Source: an uncultured Cellvibrionales bacterium (GTDB taxonomy: Bacteria; Pseudomonadota; Gammaproteobacteria; Pseudomonadales; Cellvibrionaceae). From it: DNA of 64,000 nt. The notes below the pieces were generated by a model that worked only from the letters and a program-made list of their open reading frames with translations, did no database searches and was not told where the DNA came from. The stretch covers positions 1-64,000 of the forward strand of contig CAJWBQ010000006.1 of assembly GCA_913020115.1 (NCBI GenBank), read 5' to 3'. Both the position numbers and the translations under genes were made by a program. Below, in pieces: positions 35,922-45,659 of the stretch (positions are counted from its first letter, which is position 1; each line of letters begins with the position of its first letter).

Positions 35922-38261
35922 TTAGCGCCAATTATAATTGAAGCTCAGGCCCCACCAGCGCGGCGCGCCATAATAGCTCTCGGTTAAACCAAAACCGCCC
36001 TGCGCAGCTGTTCCGGCTAAATCAAAAGCCATTTGACGATACTCTTCATCGGTCACGTTGTTTATAAAAGCCGCCACGCCCCAGGAGTCGTCGGCACTGG
36101 TGTAAGACAAACGTGCATTACTCAGCGTATAGGCATCTTCAGCACCTACTGGCGAGTTTTTAATCTGGAAAAAGTGATCGTCCATGTAAGTGAAGTCTGC
36201 CTGCACCGCCAGAGTACCTTCTAAGGCCGACCATTCGTAACGCAGTAAACCGTTCACGTTCCACTCTGGGGTTAGCACTGCCGTACGATCAACTAGCTCT
36301 CCACTGGGTAGCTGATAGGCGTCTTCAACGGTATTGTCCACGTAGCCCACGCCCACCATTAGGTCTAGCCCCTTTAGAGGACTGGCTTGTAATTCAACTT
36401 CAAAACCCTGTACCTGCGCGTCGGTATTAAACACGAACTGGGTAAGGCCTTCTAAGCGAAACGCTTGGTAGTCTTGATAGTCGTAATAGTAAACCGCGGT
36501 ATTCAATCGAGCTTTACCGTCGAAGAGCTCTGTTTTAACACCCAACTCATAAGCGTGAAGAATTTCTTCATCAAACTTCATTTCGTCAGGGCCACCGTTA
36601 CTCGCTACACCATCCACTAAATCAGAGGGGTCTAAGGGGGCATTAAATCCGCCGGCTTTAATGCCGCGGTTATAACTCAAATACACCAAGGTGTCTTCGC
36701 TATAACGCCAATCGAGCTCCAATTTAGCCGTTACAAGGTCTCTATCAATACTGTCATGATTTCCCTCAGCGCTTAAATCAGCGCCGAGTGAAGTGACACC
36801 GTTCGCCCCGTAACTAAAATAGGAGCCTCCCAAACCTAAAACATCTAAGTCAGTGATAGTTAAATCATCTGGGGCGACAAAACCCGCAATATAAGAGTCA
36901 TATTGAACATTCTTTTGTTCATTCGACCAGCGCAAACCCGCAATCACGGTAAAGCTGTCACTCAAATCATAATCAATCTGGCCAAAAAACGCGGTAGATT
37001 CGGTTTCTGTACTGAAGGGGTTGTATAGACCCACACCGGTTCCCGCTAAAGAAGTTTCAAACGCCGATGAGAAAAAATTCTCTGCCGGACCGCCGTTGGA
37101 AAAGTCGCCTTCAATTTTCAGATAGAAAGCCCCCGCCACCCAACGCAGACGTTCAGTGTCTCCTTGGACGCGAATTTCTTGTGATATTTGGTCAAGGTCT
37201 GAACCGAGAAAGAAGTTAAAGAAGTCGTTGGGGCTAGCGTCCGAGTCTTCGAGATAATCTTTTTCTAAATGCCAAAAATCGGTGATGGCAACTAGGTCGA
37301 AGTCGTCAAAGCTTTTACTAAAGTTACTGGTCGCCCCCCAACTTTCTAGTCGGTTGTAGCCAATAACGTTGTAAGAACCACGGTGAACACCATCATCAGG
37401 TTCCTGCCAAGGACTTGTCACAGACGAACCCACGCCATCAGTGAGGTCTGGACCATCAAAATCTTCGCCCAAGCCCGTTACCGGGTTGAGGCGGGCTGAA
37501 CTGTGCTCGAAAAAGCCCGTATTTATATCTTGTTCTGCGGCACGAACACTCAGCAGCCAAGATGTTGAATCGTCAAAATCAAACAACAACTGCGCTCTAG
37601 CGGCCCAATCATCTCCATTGTTCAGGTCTGTGCCTATGTTATTTTTTACATAACCATCATGTTCGTTTCTTACCATTGAAACACGAGCCGACACCGTTTC
37701 GCTTAAAGCGCCACCTACGGCACCTTCAAAAGTCACCTGATTAAAATCGCCCACCTTAATATCGGCATAGGCTTCAAATTCTTGGCTGGGTTTTTTAGTA
37801 ATGTAGTGAACCAAGCCACCCGTCGCATTGCGCCCAAAGAGCGTGCCTTGGGGGCCGCGCAAAACTTCAGTGCGCTCAATATCAAAGAGTTGAAAACCCG
37901 CTCCTGAGGCTGCACTGATATAAGTTTCGTCAACGTAAATAGCCACAGGTGACTCTTGATGGTCTCCTGAAAAATCATTTTGGCCTACGCCTCGTATACT
38001 CACAAAAAAGGCCGAGGGGCCATTTGGCTGAATAGTTGTAACACCAGGGGTCATGGCTGTTACTTGTTGCGCATTGGTATAACCCAGCTGCTTCATTTGA
38101 TCGCCGCTGAAGGCAGTAACCGCAATACCTACATCCTGAACACTTTGTTCACGCTTTTGCGCCGTTACTACAATTTCTTCTAATTCATCAAACAGTGCCG
38201 CCGAAGTGGAGGCACTCAGCATCACCGCGCATGATAGAGCTGTCGGCTTAAATAATTTCAT
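35922..38261 (-). CDS. TonB-dependent outer-membrane receptor
   Basis: The 779-residue protein has a signal peptide (about 1-22), an early TonB-box-like stretch and a plug domain. The plug has EEIVVTAQKREQSVQDVGIA, SIRGVGQNDFSGDHQESPVA and LRGPQGTLFGRNATGG. A 22-strand barrel follows, ending in the aromatic residue pattern GLSFNYNWR. It belongs to the broad family common in marine and sphingomonad degraders. It probably imports a substrate of the adjacent amine pathway, because two copies of the same operator lie upstream. It has its own terminator, and ExbB/ExbD are encoded at 6.7-7.8 kb. Confidence 0.9.
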   Translation of the reverse strand: MKLFKPTALSCAVMLSASTSAALFDELEEIVVTAQKREQSVQDVGIAVTAFSGDQMKQLGYTNAQQVTAMTPGVTTIQPNGPSAFFVSIRGVGQNDFSGDHQESPVAIYVDETYISAASGAGFQLFDIERTEVLRGPQGTLFGRNATGGLVHYITKKPSQEFEAYADIKVGDFNQVTFEGAVGGALSETVSARVSMVRNEHDGYVKNNIGTDLNNGDDWAARAQLLFDFDDSTSWLLSVRAAEQDINTGFFEHSSARLNPVTGLGEDFDGPDLTDGVGSSVTSPWQEPDDGVHRGSYNVIGYNRLESWGATSNFSKSFDDFDLVAITDFWHLEKDYLEDSDASPNDFFNFFLGSDLDQISQEIRVQGDTERLRWVAGAFYLKIEGDFSNGGPAENFFSSAFETSLAGTGVGLYNPFSTETESTAFFGQIDYDLSDSFTVIAGLRWSNEQKNVQYDSYIAGFVAPDDLTITDLDVLGLGGSYFSYGANGVTSLGADLSAEGNHDSIDRDLVTAKLELDWRYSEDTLVYLSYNRGIKAGGFNAPLDPSDLVDGVASNGGPDEMKFDEEILHAYELGVKTELFDGKARLNTAVYYYDYQDYQAFRLEGLTQFVFNTDAQVQGFEVELQASPLKGLDLMVGVGYVDNTVEDAYQLPSGELVDRTAVLTPEWNVNGLLRYEWSALEGTLAVQADFTYMDDHFFQIKNSPVGAEDAYTLSNARLSYTSADDSWGVAAFINNVTDEEYRQMAFDLAGTAAQGGFGLTESYYGAPRWWGLSFNYNWR

Positions 38262-38381
38262 AGCAATCCCCTTAAAGTTTTATGAACTTTCTTATTTTCG
38301 ATGCTGTTGTATTTGCTAACTTCCCTGTGCACGTTCTGTTGGCAAAGAGCCCCCAAGGTGGCTCATTCGACTCAGATTTAT

Positions 38382-38397
38382 TAGTGCGATTGTCCTA
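38382..38397 (+). promoter_or_regulatory. Second, degenerate operator before the TonB receptor gene
   Basis: TAGTGC-gatt-GTCCTA keeps the perfect right half-site GTCCTA and the 4-bp spacer. On the minus strand it lies immediately after TATAAA, consistent with promoter control of the receptor. Confidence 0.55.
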
Positions 38398-38432
38398 TTT
38401 TATAATGAGCACTTTACGCTCATTTGTATTAA

Positions 38433-38448
38433 TAGGTCAACTGTCCAA
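38433..38448 (+). promoter_or_regulatory. Operator before the TonB receptor gene
   Basis: TAGGTC-aact-GTCCAA has the same left half-site and spacing as the sites at 35802 and 41722. Read on the minus strand it contains TTGACC, which could be the -35 element of a receptor promoter. Confidence 0.65.
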
Positions 38449-38510
38449 TTTTATTTATTGCGTACTAAAAAATGAATATCTTTTACTGGCTATTGTCTTA
38501 CTTAAAACCG

Positions 38511-39935
38511 TTAGTGCTCAGGTTCAGCATAGTGCTTATTTACGTTAATCACCTGCATTGCAGTGAATTCTAGTAAACCTTCACGGCCCCACTCAACGCC
38601 TATGCCAGACTCCTTCGCGGGCGGGAACGGTATATCTGGGCCAAAGGCACAGTGCTGATTGATCCATACCGTGCCCGCTTCCATTTTCATCGCCACTTTA
38701 TGGGCACGTTCAGGATTGGAGGACCAAACGGAGGCGCCTAAACCAAGCTCAGATCTATTGGCCCGAGAAAGCACTTCATCTACATCACTATAGCGAATAA
38801 TAGGTAGCACAGGGCCAAACGGCTCTTCATCAACAACGCGATGTCCGTCTTCTATATCTCGCACAATAGTTAAAGGCACAAAGTAACCTGGAGAATCTAT
38901 AGCCACGCCGCCGGCAATAATTGTACCGTTTGCTTTTGCATCGTCAACGTAGCTGAGCACCTTTTTATACTGAGCATAATTTTGCACGGGGCCAAACTCC
39001 GATTCCTCCTCCATACCATTGCCCACTACTGCCGCCTTCGCTAGCTTTGCCAATTCATCGCACATCTCATCGTAAATACTGTCGTGGACATAGAGTCTCT
39101 TTAAAGCAATACATACCTGACCGCTATTGATAAATGCCGCGCCAAATATTCCCGGAGCCGCAGCAGCTGGGTTTACGTCGTCCAGTACAATAGCGGCATC
39201 ATTGCCACCAAGTTCTAAGGTTAAACGCTTCAAGGTACCCGCTGCATTTGCCATTATTGCTTTGCCTGTGGGAGTAGAACCGGTAAAAGAAACTTTAGCC
39301 ACATCGGGGTGCGCACTTAATATAGGCCCAAGGTCGTTATTGTCGACTAATATGTTTACTAGGCCTGGCGGCACTAAATCGGCAATCAACTCACCAAGAA
39401 TTATGGCCGTGAGCGGTGTTGTGGGTGCGGGCTTTATCACGATACTGTTACCGGTAATCAAAGCGGGTGCCAGCTTGTAAACGGCAATTAAGAAGGGGAA
39501 ATTCCATGGTGCAATGGCCGCGACCACTCCCAATGGTTTGCGGTGAATTTCAATGCGTTTTTCATCACTGTCCTGCAATACCTCCGAATGTATTTCTTGC
39601 CCGGCAAAGTGGCGACAAAAGCCCTCCGCAAACTGTACCTCCATTATGGCCGCAGCCAGAGGCTTGCCTTGTTCAAACGTCAATTGGGCCGCAATTTGTT
39701 CTACATTTTCAGAAATTCTGTCAGCAATTTTATTAAGCAATTCTCTTCTTTCTTGAAACGATGTACCCGCCCAAATTAGTGAAGCGGCTTTCGCGCCCGC
39801 CACTGCCCGCTCAAGAGTTGCGGCATTCGCTAGAGGCACTTGTATAAATGCTTCACCTGTCGCAGGGTTTATCACATCTAAAAACTCACCCGTGGAAATC
39901 AAATCGCCGTTTATAAGTAGTTTATGCTCGCTCAT
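38511..39935 (-). CDS. NAD(P)+-dependent aldehyde dehydrogenase
   Basis: The 474-residue cytoplasmic enzyme oxidises an aldehyde to its acid. Active-site elements are Asn145 (APWNF), the general base Glu241 (LELGGND) and the nucleophile Cys275 (NSGQVCIALKR). The cofactor loop FTGSTPTGK and the C-terminal EEPFGPVLP are typical. It starts 30 bp after the acyl-CoA synthetase gene and is likely co-transcribed with it. Given the neighbouring amine dehydrogenase, the natural substrate is probably the aldehyde made by that enzyme. Confidence 0.93.
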   Translation of the reverse strand: MSEHKLLINGDLISTGEFLDVINPATGEAFIQVPLANAATLERAVAGAKAASLIWAGTSFQERRELLNKIADRISENVEQIAAQLTFEQGKPLAAAIMEVQFAEGFCRHFAGQEIHSEVLQDSDEKRIEIHRKPLGVVAAIAPWNFPFLIAVYKLAPALITGNSIVIKPAPTTPLTAIILGELIADLVPPGLVNILVDNNDLGPILSAHPDVAKVSFTGSTPTGKAIMANAAGTLKRLTLELGGNDAAIVLDDVNPAAAAPGIFGAAFINSGQVCIALKRLYVHDSIYDEMCDELAKLAKAAVVGNGMEEESEFGPVQNYAQYKKVLSYVDDAKANGTIIAGGVAIDSPGYFVPLTIVRDIEDGHRVVDEEPFGPVLPIIRYSDVDEVLSRANRSELGLGASVWSSNPERAHKVAMKMEAGTVWINQHCAFGPDIPFPPAKESGIGVEWGREGLLEFTAMQVINVNKHYAEPEH

Positions 39936-39965
39936 GGAATTTCTCTCGCTGTTAGTTTGGTTTTG

Positions 39966-41645
39966 TTAAACGACGGCCAATTGATCCAACATTTCTTCAG
40001 CCATTTTAAACTTCTGAATTTTTCCGGTAACCGTCATGGGAAACTCATCGACAAAACGAATATGTTTTGGCACTTTAAAATGAGCAATTTGACCTTTGCA
40101 ATAGGCCTGCAATTCAGCCTCGCTAAGGGTTTCATTGCTTTTTAATTTGGCCCATGCACAGACCTGCTCACCCAGGCGATCGTCTGCAATACCAAAAACC
40201 TGTACTTCTTGAACTTTTGGGTGGGTGTAAAGAAATTCTTCGAGCTCTCGCGGATAAATATTTTCACCGCCACGGATAATCATGTCTTTGATACGGCCCA
40301 CAATGCTCACATAGCCTTCGCTGTCCATAATGCCAATGTCGCCAGAGTGTAACCAACCGGCTGGGTCTATAGTTTCACGAGTTCTTTCTTCGTCATTCCA
40401 ATAACCCAACATCACTGAATAACCCCGAGTGCACACTTCGCCCTTTTCACCCAGAGCAACAACGCCACCTTCTGAGTTGATAATTTTTATTTCTACACGA
40501 GGCACAGCACGACCAACAGTTTCAACCCGTTTTTCGATAGGGTCTTCCGGCAGGGTTAAGTGATTGAGAGGGCTAACTTCTGTTTGTCCATAGCCAATTA
40601 GGATGTGCTTAAGGTGCATTTTTTCAATCACCTGATGCATCACCTCTACTGGGCACGGTGCACCAGCCATAATTCCGGTTCTCAAAGACGTTAAATCGAA
40701 CTCCTCAAAACTAGGCAGCTCAAGCTCTGTTACGAACATGGTTGGCACACCGTGCAAACCCGTGCAGCGCTCACTCTCAACCACTTGTAAAGTGGTTAAA
40801 GGGTCAAAGGCGTCGCTGGGGTAAACCGCACAGGCGCCATGAGTCATACAGGCTAAATTACCCAATACCATGCCAAAGCAATGATAGAGCGGCACCGGAA
40901 TACACAGGCGGTCTCGCTCGGTAAAGCGCATACCCTTCGCGCTTAAATAGCCATTGTTAAGAATATTACAATGGGTAAGGGTAGCCCCCTTTGGACTACC
41001 AGTTGTGCCGCTGGTAAATTGCACATTAATGGCGTCGTCAGGCTGCAGGCGAGACTGTAAATCAACTAGGGTTTGATGGTGCTCTGCCTGCCCCATGGCG
41101 CACACTTTGGAAAATTCATACATTCCAGAGCGCGCTGAAGTACCCATTTGAATAACAGCTTTAAGATGAGGCAGTTTGCTTGAAATAAGTTTACCGGGCT
41201 GGCAATTTCCAAGCTCTGGGGCCAGCTCTTCCAGCATCGCGAGGTAGTTACTGGTTTTAAATGACTCAGCACTTATGATGGCTTTACACTCAACTTTATT
41301 CAGTGCGTACTCCAATTCAAAGAGTCGATAGGCTGGGTTGATGCACACCATTATTGCGCCAATTTTTGCCGTGGCGTATTGGGTTAAGGCCCACTCCGAA
41401 CTATTGGGCCCCCAGATACCTACACGGTCACCGGGCTGAATCCCCAAAGCCAACAAGCCCGTAGCCAAGCTGTCTACTTCGTGTGCCAGCTCTCTATAAG
41501 TCCAGCGAACTTCCTGATGGCAAACCACCAAGGCTTCGGCGTCTGGGTACCGCTCCACTACACTGTCGAAGTAATTACCTATTGTGTCGTAGATGAGCGC
41601 TTCATTGGCCTCTCCACAGCGATAACTTTTACCTTCAATTCGCAT
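39966..41645 (-). CDS. Acyl-CoA synthetase (AMP-forming)
   Basis: The 559-residue enzyme activates a carboxylic acid as its CoA thioester through an acyl-adenylate. The P-loop is FTSGTTGSPKGATLTH, the A5 motif is IGYGQTEVSP, and the A7/A8 region is GWLHSGDIGIMDSEGYVSIVGRIKDMIIRGGENI. The catalytic Lys lies in the C-terminal GKIQKFKM. It resembles the ACSF2/medium-chain group. GGAG lies before the ATG at 41645. Two operator copies precede it, and the aldehyde dehydrogenase follows. The likely substrate is the acid from that enzyme: branched, medium-chain or arylacetic. Confidence 0.92.
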   Translation of the reverse strand: MRIEGKSYRCGEANEALIYDTIGNYFDSVVERYPDAEALVVCHQEVRWTYRELAHEVDSLATGLLALGIQPGDRVGIWGPNSSEWALTQYATAKIGAIMVCINPAYRLFELEYALNKVECKAIISAESFKTSNYLAMLEELAPELGNCQPGKLISSKLPHLKAVIQMGTSARSGMYEFSKVCAMGQAEHHQTLVDLQSRLQPDDAINVQFTSGTTGSPKGATLTHCNILNNGYLSAKGMRFTERDRLCIPVPLYHCFGMVLGNLACMTHGACAVYPSDAFDPLTTLQVVESERCTGLHGVPTMFVTELELPSFEEFDLTSLRTGIMAGAPCPVEVMHQVIEKMHLKHILIGYGQTEVSPLNHLTLPEDPIEKRVETVGRAVPRVEIKIINSEGGVVALGEKGEVCTRGYSVMLGYWNDEERTRETIDPAGWLHSGDIGIMDSEGYVSIVGRIKDMIIRGGENIYPRELEEFLYTHPKVQEVQVFGIADDRLGEQVCAWAKLKSNETLSEAELQAYCKGQIAHFKVPKHIRFVDEFPMTVTGKIQKFKMAEEMLDQLAVV

Positions 41646-41667
41646 CTGACTTTCTCCACATTATTAT

Positions 41668-41683
41668 TAGGACAAACGCTCTA
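41668..41683 (-). promoter_or_regulatory. Degenerate operator close to the acyl-CoA synthetase start
   Basis: On the minus strand the sequence is TAGAGC-gttt-GTCCTA. The GTCCTA half-site and 4-bp spacer match the family. It ends 22 bp before the start codon at 41645. Confidence 0.55.
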
Positions 41684-41721
41684 TTTATTGAAATACTAGC
41701 AGAACTTATTTCAAAATAAAA

Positions 41722-41737
41722 TAGGTCCTTAGTCCTA
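41722..41737 (+). promoter_or_regulatory. Operator upstream of the acyl-CoA synthetase gene
   Basis: TAGGTC-ctta-GTCCTA matches the aauB operator in all twelve half-site positions. It lies in the 214-bp divergent region between the acyl-CoA synthetase and the TetR gene. Confidence 0.75.
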
Positions 41738-41803
41738 ATTTTGAAACATTCGAGAATTTTTAGCGCTAACAGGCACTATTTTGAGACAGATAGCTCATTA
41801 AAT

Positions 41804-41819
41804 TTGACCGACCGTCCTA
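41804..41819 (+). promoter_or_regulatory. Half-conserved operator upstream of the TetR gene
   Basis: TTGACC-gacc-GTCCTA keeps the perfect GTCCTA half-site and spacing 40 bp before the regulator's ATG. It would allow autoregulation, but only one half-site is good. Confidence 0.4.
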
Positions 41820-41859
41820 AATTGACGAAAATCGACAAACGAAAGACAGGAATAGCAAC

Positions 41860-42522
41860 ATGCGCGCATTAAAGTTACAAAACCGCCCCGGCACGGGGGC
41901 CTATAACAAAGGGCAAGAGCGAATCCTGCAAATTTTGCAGGCATCTCGCGACATTTTGATTGAACAGGGTTACAGCGGCTTGAGTATGCGAAAGATAGCC
42001 GCGGCCGTTGGGATAACCATTGGCAACCTACACTATTACTACCGAACCAAAAAAGATTTGTTATCCGACCTACTCGATCATGTTATCGAGGGATATCTCG
42101 ATACCTTTAATGTGGTGAGAAACAATGCGGGGAACTCACCCGCCAAACAAATGGTGGCCTTAATTGAGTTCATCATAGACGACTTGAATACACAGGAAAC
42201 CACCAACTTCTTTCCAGAACTATGGGCGCTTTCAAATCACGATGAAAATGCCTCAGATGGTATGCACACGCTCTACGGTAAGGTGCGCAAAGTATTTAAG
42301 GAACTCATCCTAGAATTAAACCCTAGCTTGAGCGGTGAAGACGGCGAACAGGTAGCCCTGTTCATTACCGCCTCGATGGAGGGCTTAACCCCCTTTGTTG
42401 GCCGAGGCAAACCTTGGGAGAGCAAATTGCCCGGCATGAAACGTATTGCCACACAGAGCTTTCTACATTTGGCCCAAAATATCAAAAGTAGTGAGATCGC
42501 GAGCCTTCAGGGTACTAAGTAA
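41860..42522 (+). CDS. TetR-family transcriptional regulator, proposed controller of the amine-to-acyl-CoA module
   Basis: The 220-residue protein has an N-terminal TetR helix-turn-helix (LSMRKIAAAVGITIGNLHYYYRTKKDLL at about 39-66) and a ligand-binding C-terminal domain. It is divergent from the acyl-CoA synthetase gene, the usual layout for a local repressor. Shared 16-bp sites in the four control regions nearby make it the best candidate to bind them. The inducer could be the acid or its CoA ester, but that is inference. A TetR member of other specificity elsewhere in the genome is the alternative. Confidence 0.88.
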   Translation: MRALKLQNRPGTGAYNKGQERILQILQASRDILIEQGYSGLSMRKIAAAVGITIGNLHYYYRTKKDLLSDLLDHVIEGYLDTFNVVRNNAGNSPAKQMVALIEFIIDDLNTQETTNFFPELWALSNHDENASDGMHTLYGKVRKVFKELILELNPSLSGEDGEQVALFITASMEGLTPFVGRGKPWESKLPGMKRIATQSFLHLAQNIKSSEIASLQGTK

Positions 42523-42645
42523 ATCAATGCAAGGTCGCAAATTCACTCAGTTCAATTCGCCCTATGAGAAGGGAAATTACAGCGCCTTCGGGGGCTGCAT
42601 AAGCTAAGACCAAGCTGCAATAGCAAACTCAGGCTTATACGTATT

Positions 42646-43881
42646 TTAAAACAATTCTACATCGTCCTGTTCGTCGTCTATCACTTCGCCCTGCTCGCTA
42701 ATACGCCCCCTGCTGCGACGCTCAATGTACCAGTGATCACCTTCAATACTGAATAATTCCAGCTTTTCCTGCAACTGGACTGCTAGGGCATTCATATCCT
42801 CTTTGGAAATGGTGTGCAGCTTAGATTCGGACAGCGTTTCACGGTTTAGCTCAGCCAAGTTATCACTCGCCTGCCTCACCTCAACAGCGCGTTGTTGCTG
42901 CTCTTCAGCTGTAGTGCTAATCGCGCCAGCCGCATCATTCACCATTCCAATGATAGACACCAAGCTAGCTAACTGTTCACTGACTTGTTTAACCTGCTTA
43001 GTATTTTCTTCCGAGACTTTGCCACCCTCGGTCATAGCGTCTGCTAAGCTGCCGGTGCCCACCTGTATGCGCTCGAGCATACCCTGAACTTCCATTGTTG
43101 ATTGGCGTGTGCGCCCCGCGAGGCTCCGCACCTCATCGGCAACCACCGCAAAACCGCGGCCTTGCTCGCCCGCTCGCGCCGCTTCAATAGCTGCATTCAA
43201 GGCCAGTAAATTGGTTTGCTCAGCGATACCATTAATGACTGAAACAATGCTACCCACTTGATCTGTTTCAGTGATCAAGTCATTGAGAATAGATTGCGCC
43301 GAACTCATATGCTCTGACAAGCGATCAACGACCTGTTGCGTATTACCCATAGAATCTTGGCATTCGTTGACAGCTGAGTTCCCTTGCTGGGCACCACTTA
43401 CAATCACTGCCGCACTCTCGGCCACCTCATTAGAGGCGATTTTAATATTTTCCATCGCCTGCAAAATTTCGTTAGAGTGGTTGTCTTGCAATGCGGCTTT
43501 TTGAGTGGCGTTACCATAGCTGTCTGCGAGTTCATGTGACATGGGAATTAAGCGCGCTGCCGATTTTGTAACTGACGCGATACCTTCCTCAATTCGCTCT
43601 TGCACTTTATTCATACTGCGTGTCAGTCGTTCAATTTCGGGGTAATTCGTTTCGAAACGAACCTGCAGATCGACCTTTTTCTCAGAAAGTATACTGTCTA
43701 ATTTTTCTTGAAGAAGACCAATACGCTTTTCTCCAATAACAATTCCGCCCCAACAGACGCCAGCCAAGACCAACAAATCTTTAAGTATAAACCAGTAGGA
43801 ATACTCAGATAGCATCGCTAACGTAACATCCACCACCAAAACTAATACTGTGGCCGCTATAAACAATTGATTGCGTGTCAT
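42646..43881 (-). CDS. Methyl-accepting chemotaxis protein without a periplasmic sensor domain
   Basis: The 411-residue protein has two close transmembrane helices (about 5-25 and 29-47), leaving almost no periplasmic loop. A short linker leads to a cytoplasmic signalling domain. The hairpin tip is [38 protein letters not shown], and flanking coiled coils carry likely methylation sites. The start at 43881 has GAGG 6 nt upstream. A sensing mode without a ligand domain suggests membrane or energy state input. The acidic C-terminus lacks an NWETF-type CheR tether. Confidence 0.9.
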   Translation of the reverse strand: MTRNQLFIAATVLVLVVDVTLAMLSEYSYWFILKDLLVLAGVCWGGIVIGEKRIGLLQEKLDSILSEKKVDLQVRFETNYPEIERLTRSMNKVQERIEEGIASVTKSAARLIPMSHELADSYGNATQKAALQDNHSNEILQAMENIKIASNEVAESAAVIVSGAQQGNSAVNECQDSMGNTQQVVDRLSEHMSSAQSILNDLITETDQVGSIVSVINGIAEQTNLLALNAAIEAARAGEQGRGFAVVADEVRSLAGRTRQSTMEVQGMLERIQVGTGSLADAMTEGGKVSEENTKQVKQVSEQLASLVSIIGMVNDAAGAISTTAEEQQQRAVEVRQASDNLAELNRETLSESKLHTISKEDMNALAVQLQEKLELFSIEGDHWYIERRSRGRISEQGEVIDDEQDDVELF

Positions 43882-43944
43882 GGCTATCCTCATCGTACTA
43901 TGAATTGAATGTTACGTCGGGCCCGACCCCTCGGAGATTTTAAC

Positions 43945-45342
43945 TTATAAACGGCTTACTCTATTTAAACCTTCAAGCGCAGCCGTGCGATAGGCTTCGG
44001 CCATCGTTGGATAGTTGAAGGTGGTATTCACAAAATAATTAATATTGTTGGCGGCCCCTTCCTGATTCATTATCGCCTGGCCAATATGAATAATCTCAGC
44101 CGATTCAGCGCCAAAACAATGGATACCCAATATCTCTAAGGTATCGATATGAAACAATAATTTCAACATGCCAACATCTTCACCCGATATTTGCGCTCGA
44201 GCGGTGTCTTTGAAAAATGCCCGCCCTACTTCATAAGGCACTTTAGCGGCGGTAAGTTCGCTCTCAGTTTGACCGATAGAACTAATTTCCGGCAAAGTAT
44301 AGATACCCGTTGGCGCGTCAGAAACAAAACGTCCCGGCTCTCCCATAATGGTAGCGGCAACGGAACGACCTTGATCGTAAGATGCACTAGCCAAACTGGG
44401 CCAACCAATAACGTCGCCCACAGCGTAAATAGAAGGCACCTCAGTTTGGTACTGCTGACTAACATGCAGTTGACCTCGATGGTCGGTCTCTAGGCCAACA
44501 GAGCTCAAAGACATTGTATTAGTATTGCCAGAGCGACCGTTACACCACAGCATTGCGTCAGCGCGCAAACGCTTGCCTGACTGCAAATGCATGGTCACAC
44601 TGTATTTGTCCGCTTCAACTGACTCATACTCTTCACCGTGACGAACCATTACACCTTCATCACGTAGGTGGTAGCTCAGAGCATCTGAAATTTCGTCATC
44701 GAGGAAAGACAGCAAGCGATCGCGGCTGTTGATCAGGTCGACCTTAATTCCCAGACCGGCAAAAATAGACGCATATTCACAGCCGATAACACCGGCTCCA
44801 TATATGATCAGCGTGCGCGGTGTGTGGCTCATTTCTAGGATTGTGTCGCTGTCGTAAACCCGCGGATGGTTAAAGTTAACGTCTTCCGGGTGGTAGGGGC
44901 GAGAGCCTGTGGCAATGACAATGCTCTCAGCCGTCACAGTTTCTTGGGCTCCATCAGGTGCCGATACTACAACGCTATTGGGTCCACTAAATTGGGCGTG
45001 CCCCACGTGAACTTTTATCCGGTTGCGGGCAAATATTTCAGAGTGTAACTCGACTTGTTTTGGAATGACCTTGCGCGCGGATGTGAGCACCCGGGGAAAT
45101 GATAAGCTGCGGGGGTCGCCAATTTCTCGAAATAAATTATTGTTGTTAAAACGAATAACCTGCTTAACCGCGTGACGCAAAGATTTAGATGGAATGGTGC
45201 CCTTGTGAACACAATTCCCACCCATCATGGCGCGGTACTCAACCATGCCTACTTTTTTACCCTTTTTCACAGCGGCCATGGCCGCACCTTCACCCGCAGG
45301 GCCGGAGCCAATAACGAGTACTTCGTAATTATAATCAGCCAT
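43945..45342 (-). CDS. sthA: Soluble pyridine nucleotide transhydrogenase
   Basis: SthA transfers hydride between NADPH and NAD+. The 465-residue flavoprotein has FAD and NAD(P) motifs ([31 protein letters not shown]). In place of the redox disulfide of lipoamide dehydrogenases it has [13 protein letters not shown], with the second Cys replaced by Thr, the SthA hallmark. It starts 7 bp after nqrM, so redox balancing may be co-expressed with NQR maturation. Confidence 0.94.
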   Translation of the reverse strand: MADYNYEVLVIGSGPAGEGAAMAAVKKGKKVGMVEYRAMMGGNCVHKGTIPSKSLRHAVKQVIRFNNNNLFREIGDPRSLSFPRVLTSARKVIPKQVELHSEIFARNRIKVHVGHAQFSGPNSVVVSAPDGAQETVTAESIVIATGSRPYHPEDVNFNHPRVYDSDTILEMSHTPRTLIIYGAGVIGCEYASIFAGLGIKVDLINSRDRLLSFLDDEISDALSYHLRDEGVMVRHGEEYESVEADKYSVTMHLQSGKRLRADAMLWCNGRSGNTNTMSLSSVGLETDHRGQLHVSQQYQTEVPSIYAVGDVIGWPSLASASYDQGRSVAATIMGEPGRFVSDAPTGIYTLPEISSIGQTESELTAAKVPYEVGRAFFKDTARAQISGEDVGMLKLLFHIDTLEILGIHCFGAESAEIIHIGQAIMNQEGAANNINYFVNTTFNYPTMAEAYRTAALEGLNRVSRL

Positions 45343-45349
45343 TAAGTGT

Positions 45350-45589
45350 CTACTTTCCGTCAGTGGTTGCGTCGTAGGCTAAGTCACTGGGTGACTGAGG
45401 GCTGTTGCGCTGCTCTTCACATTTACTTTCATCGCCACCGCAGATGTCGCAGGAATAGTCAGTCACGCCGAGAGCCGCCCCCACACCACCACAAGAACCT
45501 GAAATAGGTTTACGACCAAATAAAACACCGACGGACATAGCGATAACTACCGCTGCCATCACACCAAAACTGATTAAAAACGCTGCCAT
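45350..45589 (-). CDS. nqrM: NqrM, Na+-NQR maturation factor
   Basis: NqrM is a small membrane protein thought to supply iron to the NqrD/NqrE site. The 79-residue product has one N-terminal helix with [15 protein letters not shown], followed by the conserved Cys pattern SCGG-x11-CDICGG. It lies downstream of nqrABCDEF-apbE, the usual place, and 7 bp before sthA. Confidence 0.93.
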   Translation of the reverse strand: MAAFLISFGVMAAVVIAMSVGVLFGRKPISGSCGGVGAALGVTDYSCDICGGDESKCEEQRNSPQSPSDLAYDATTDGK

Positions 45590-45659
45590 TCCAAACCTCT
45601 GTATTCACAAATTCATTCACCTGGCCGTTTTTGAAGACCCGGATTTATATTTAACCGTC

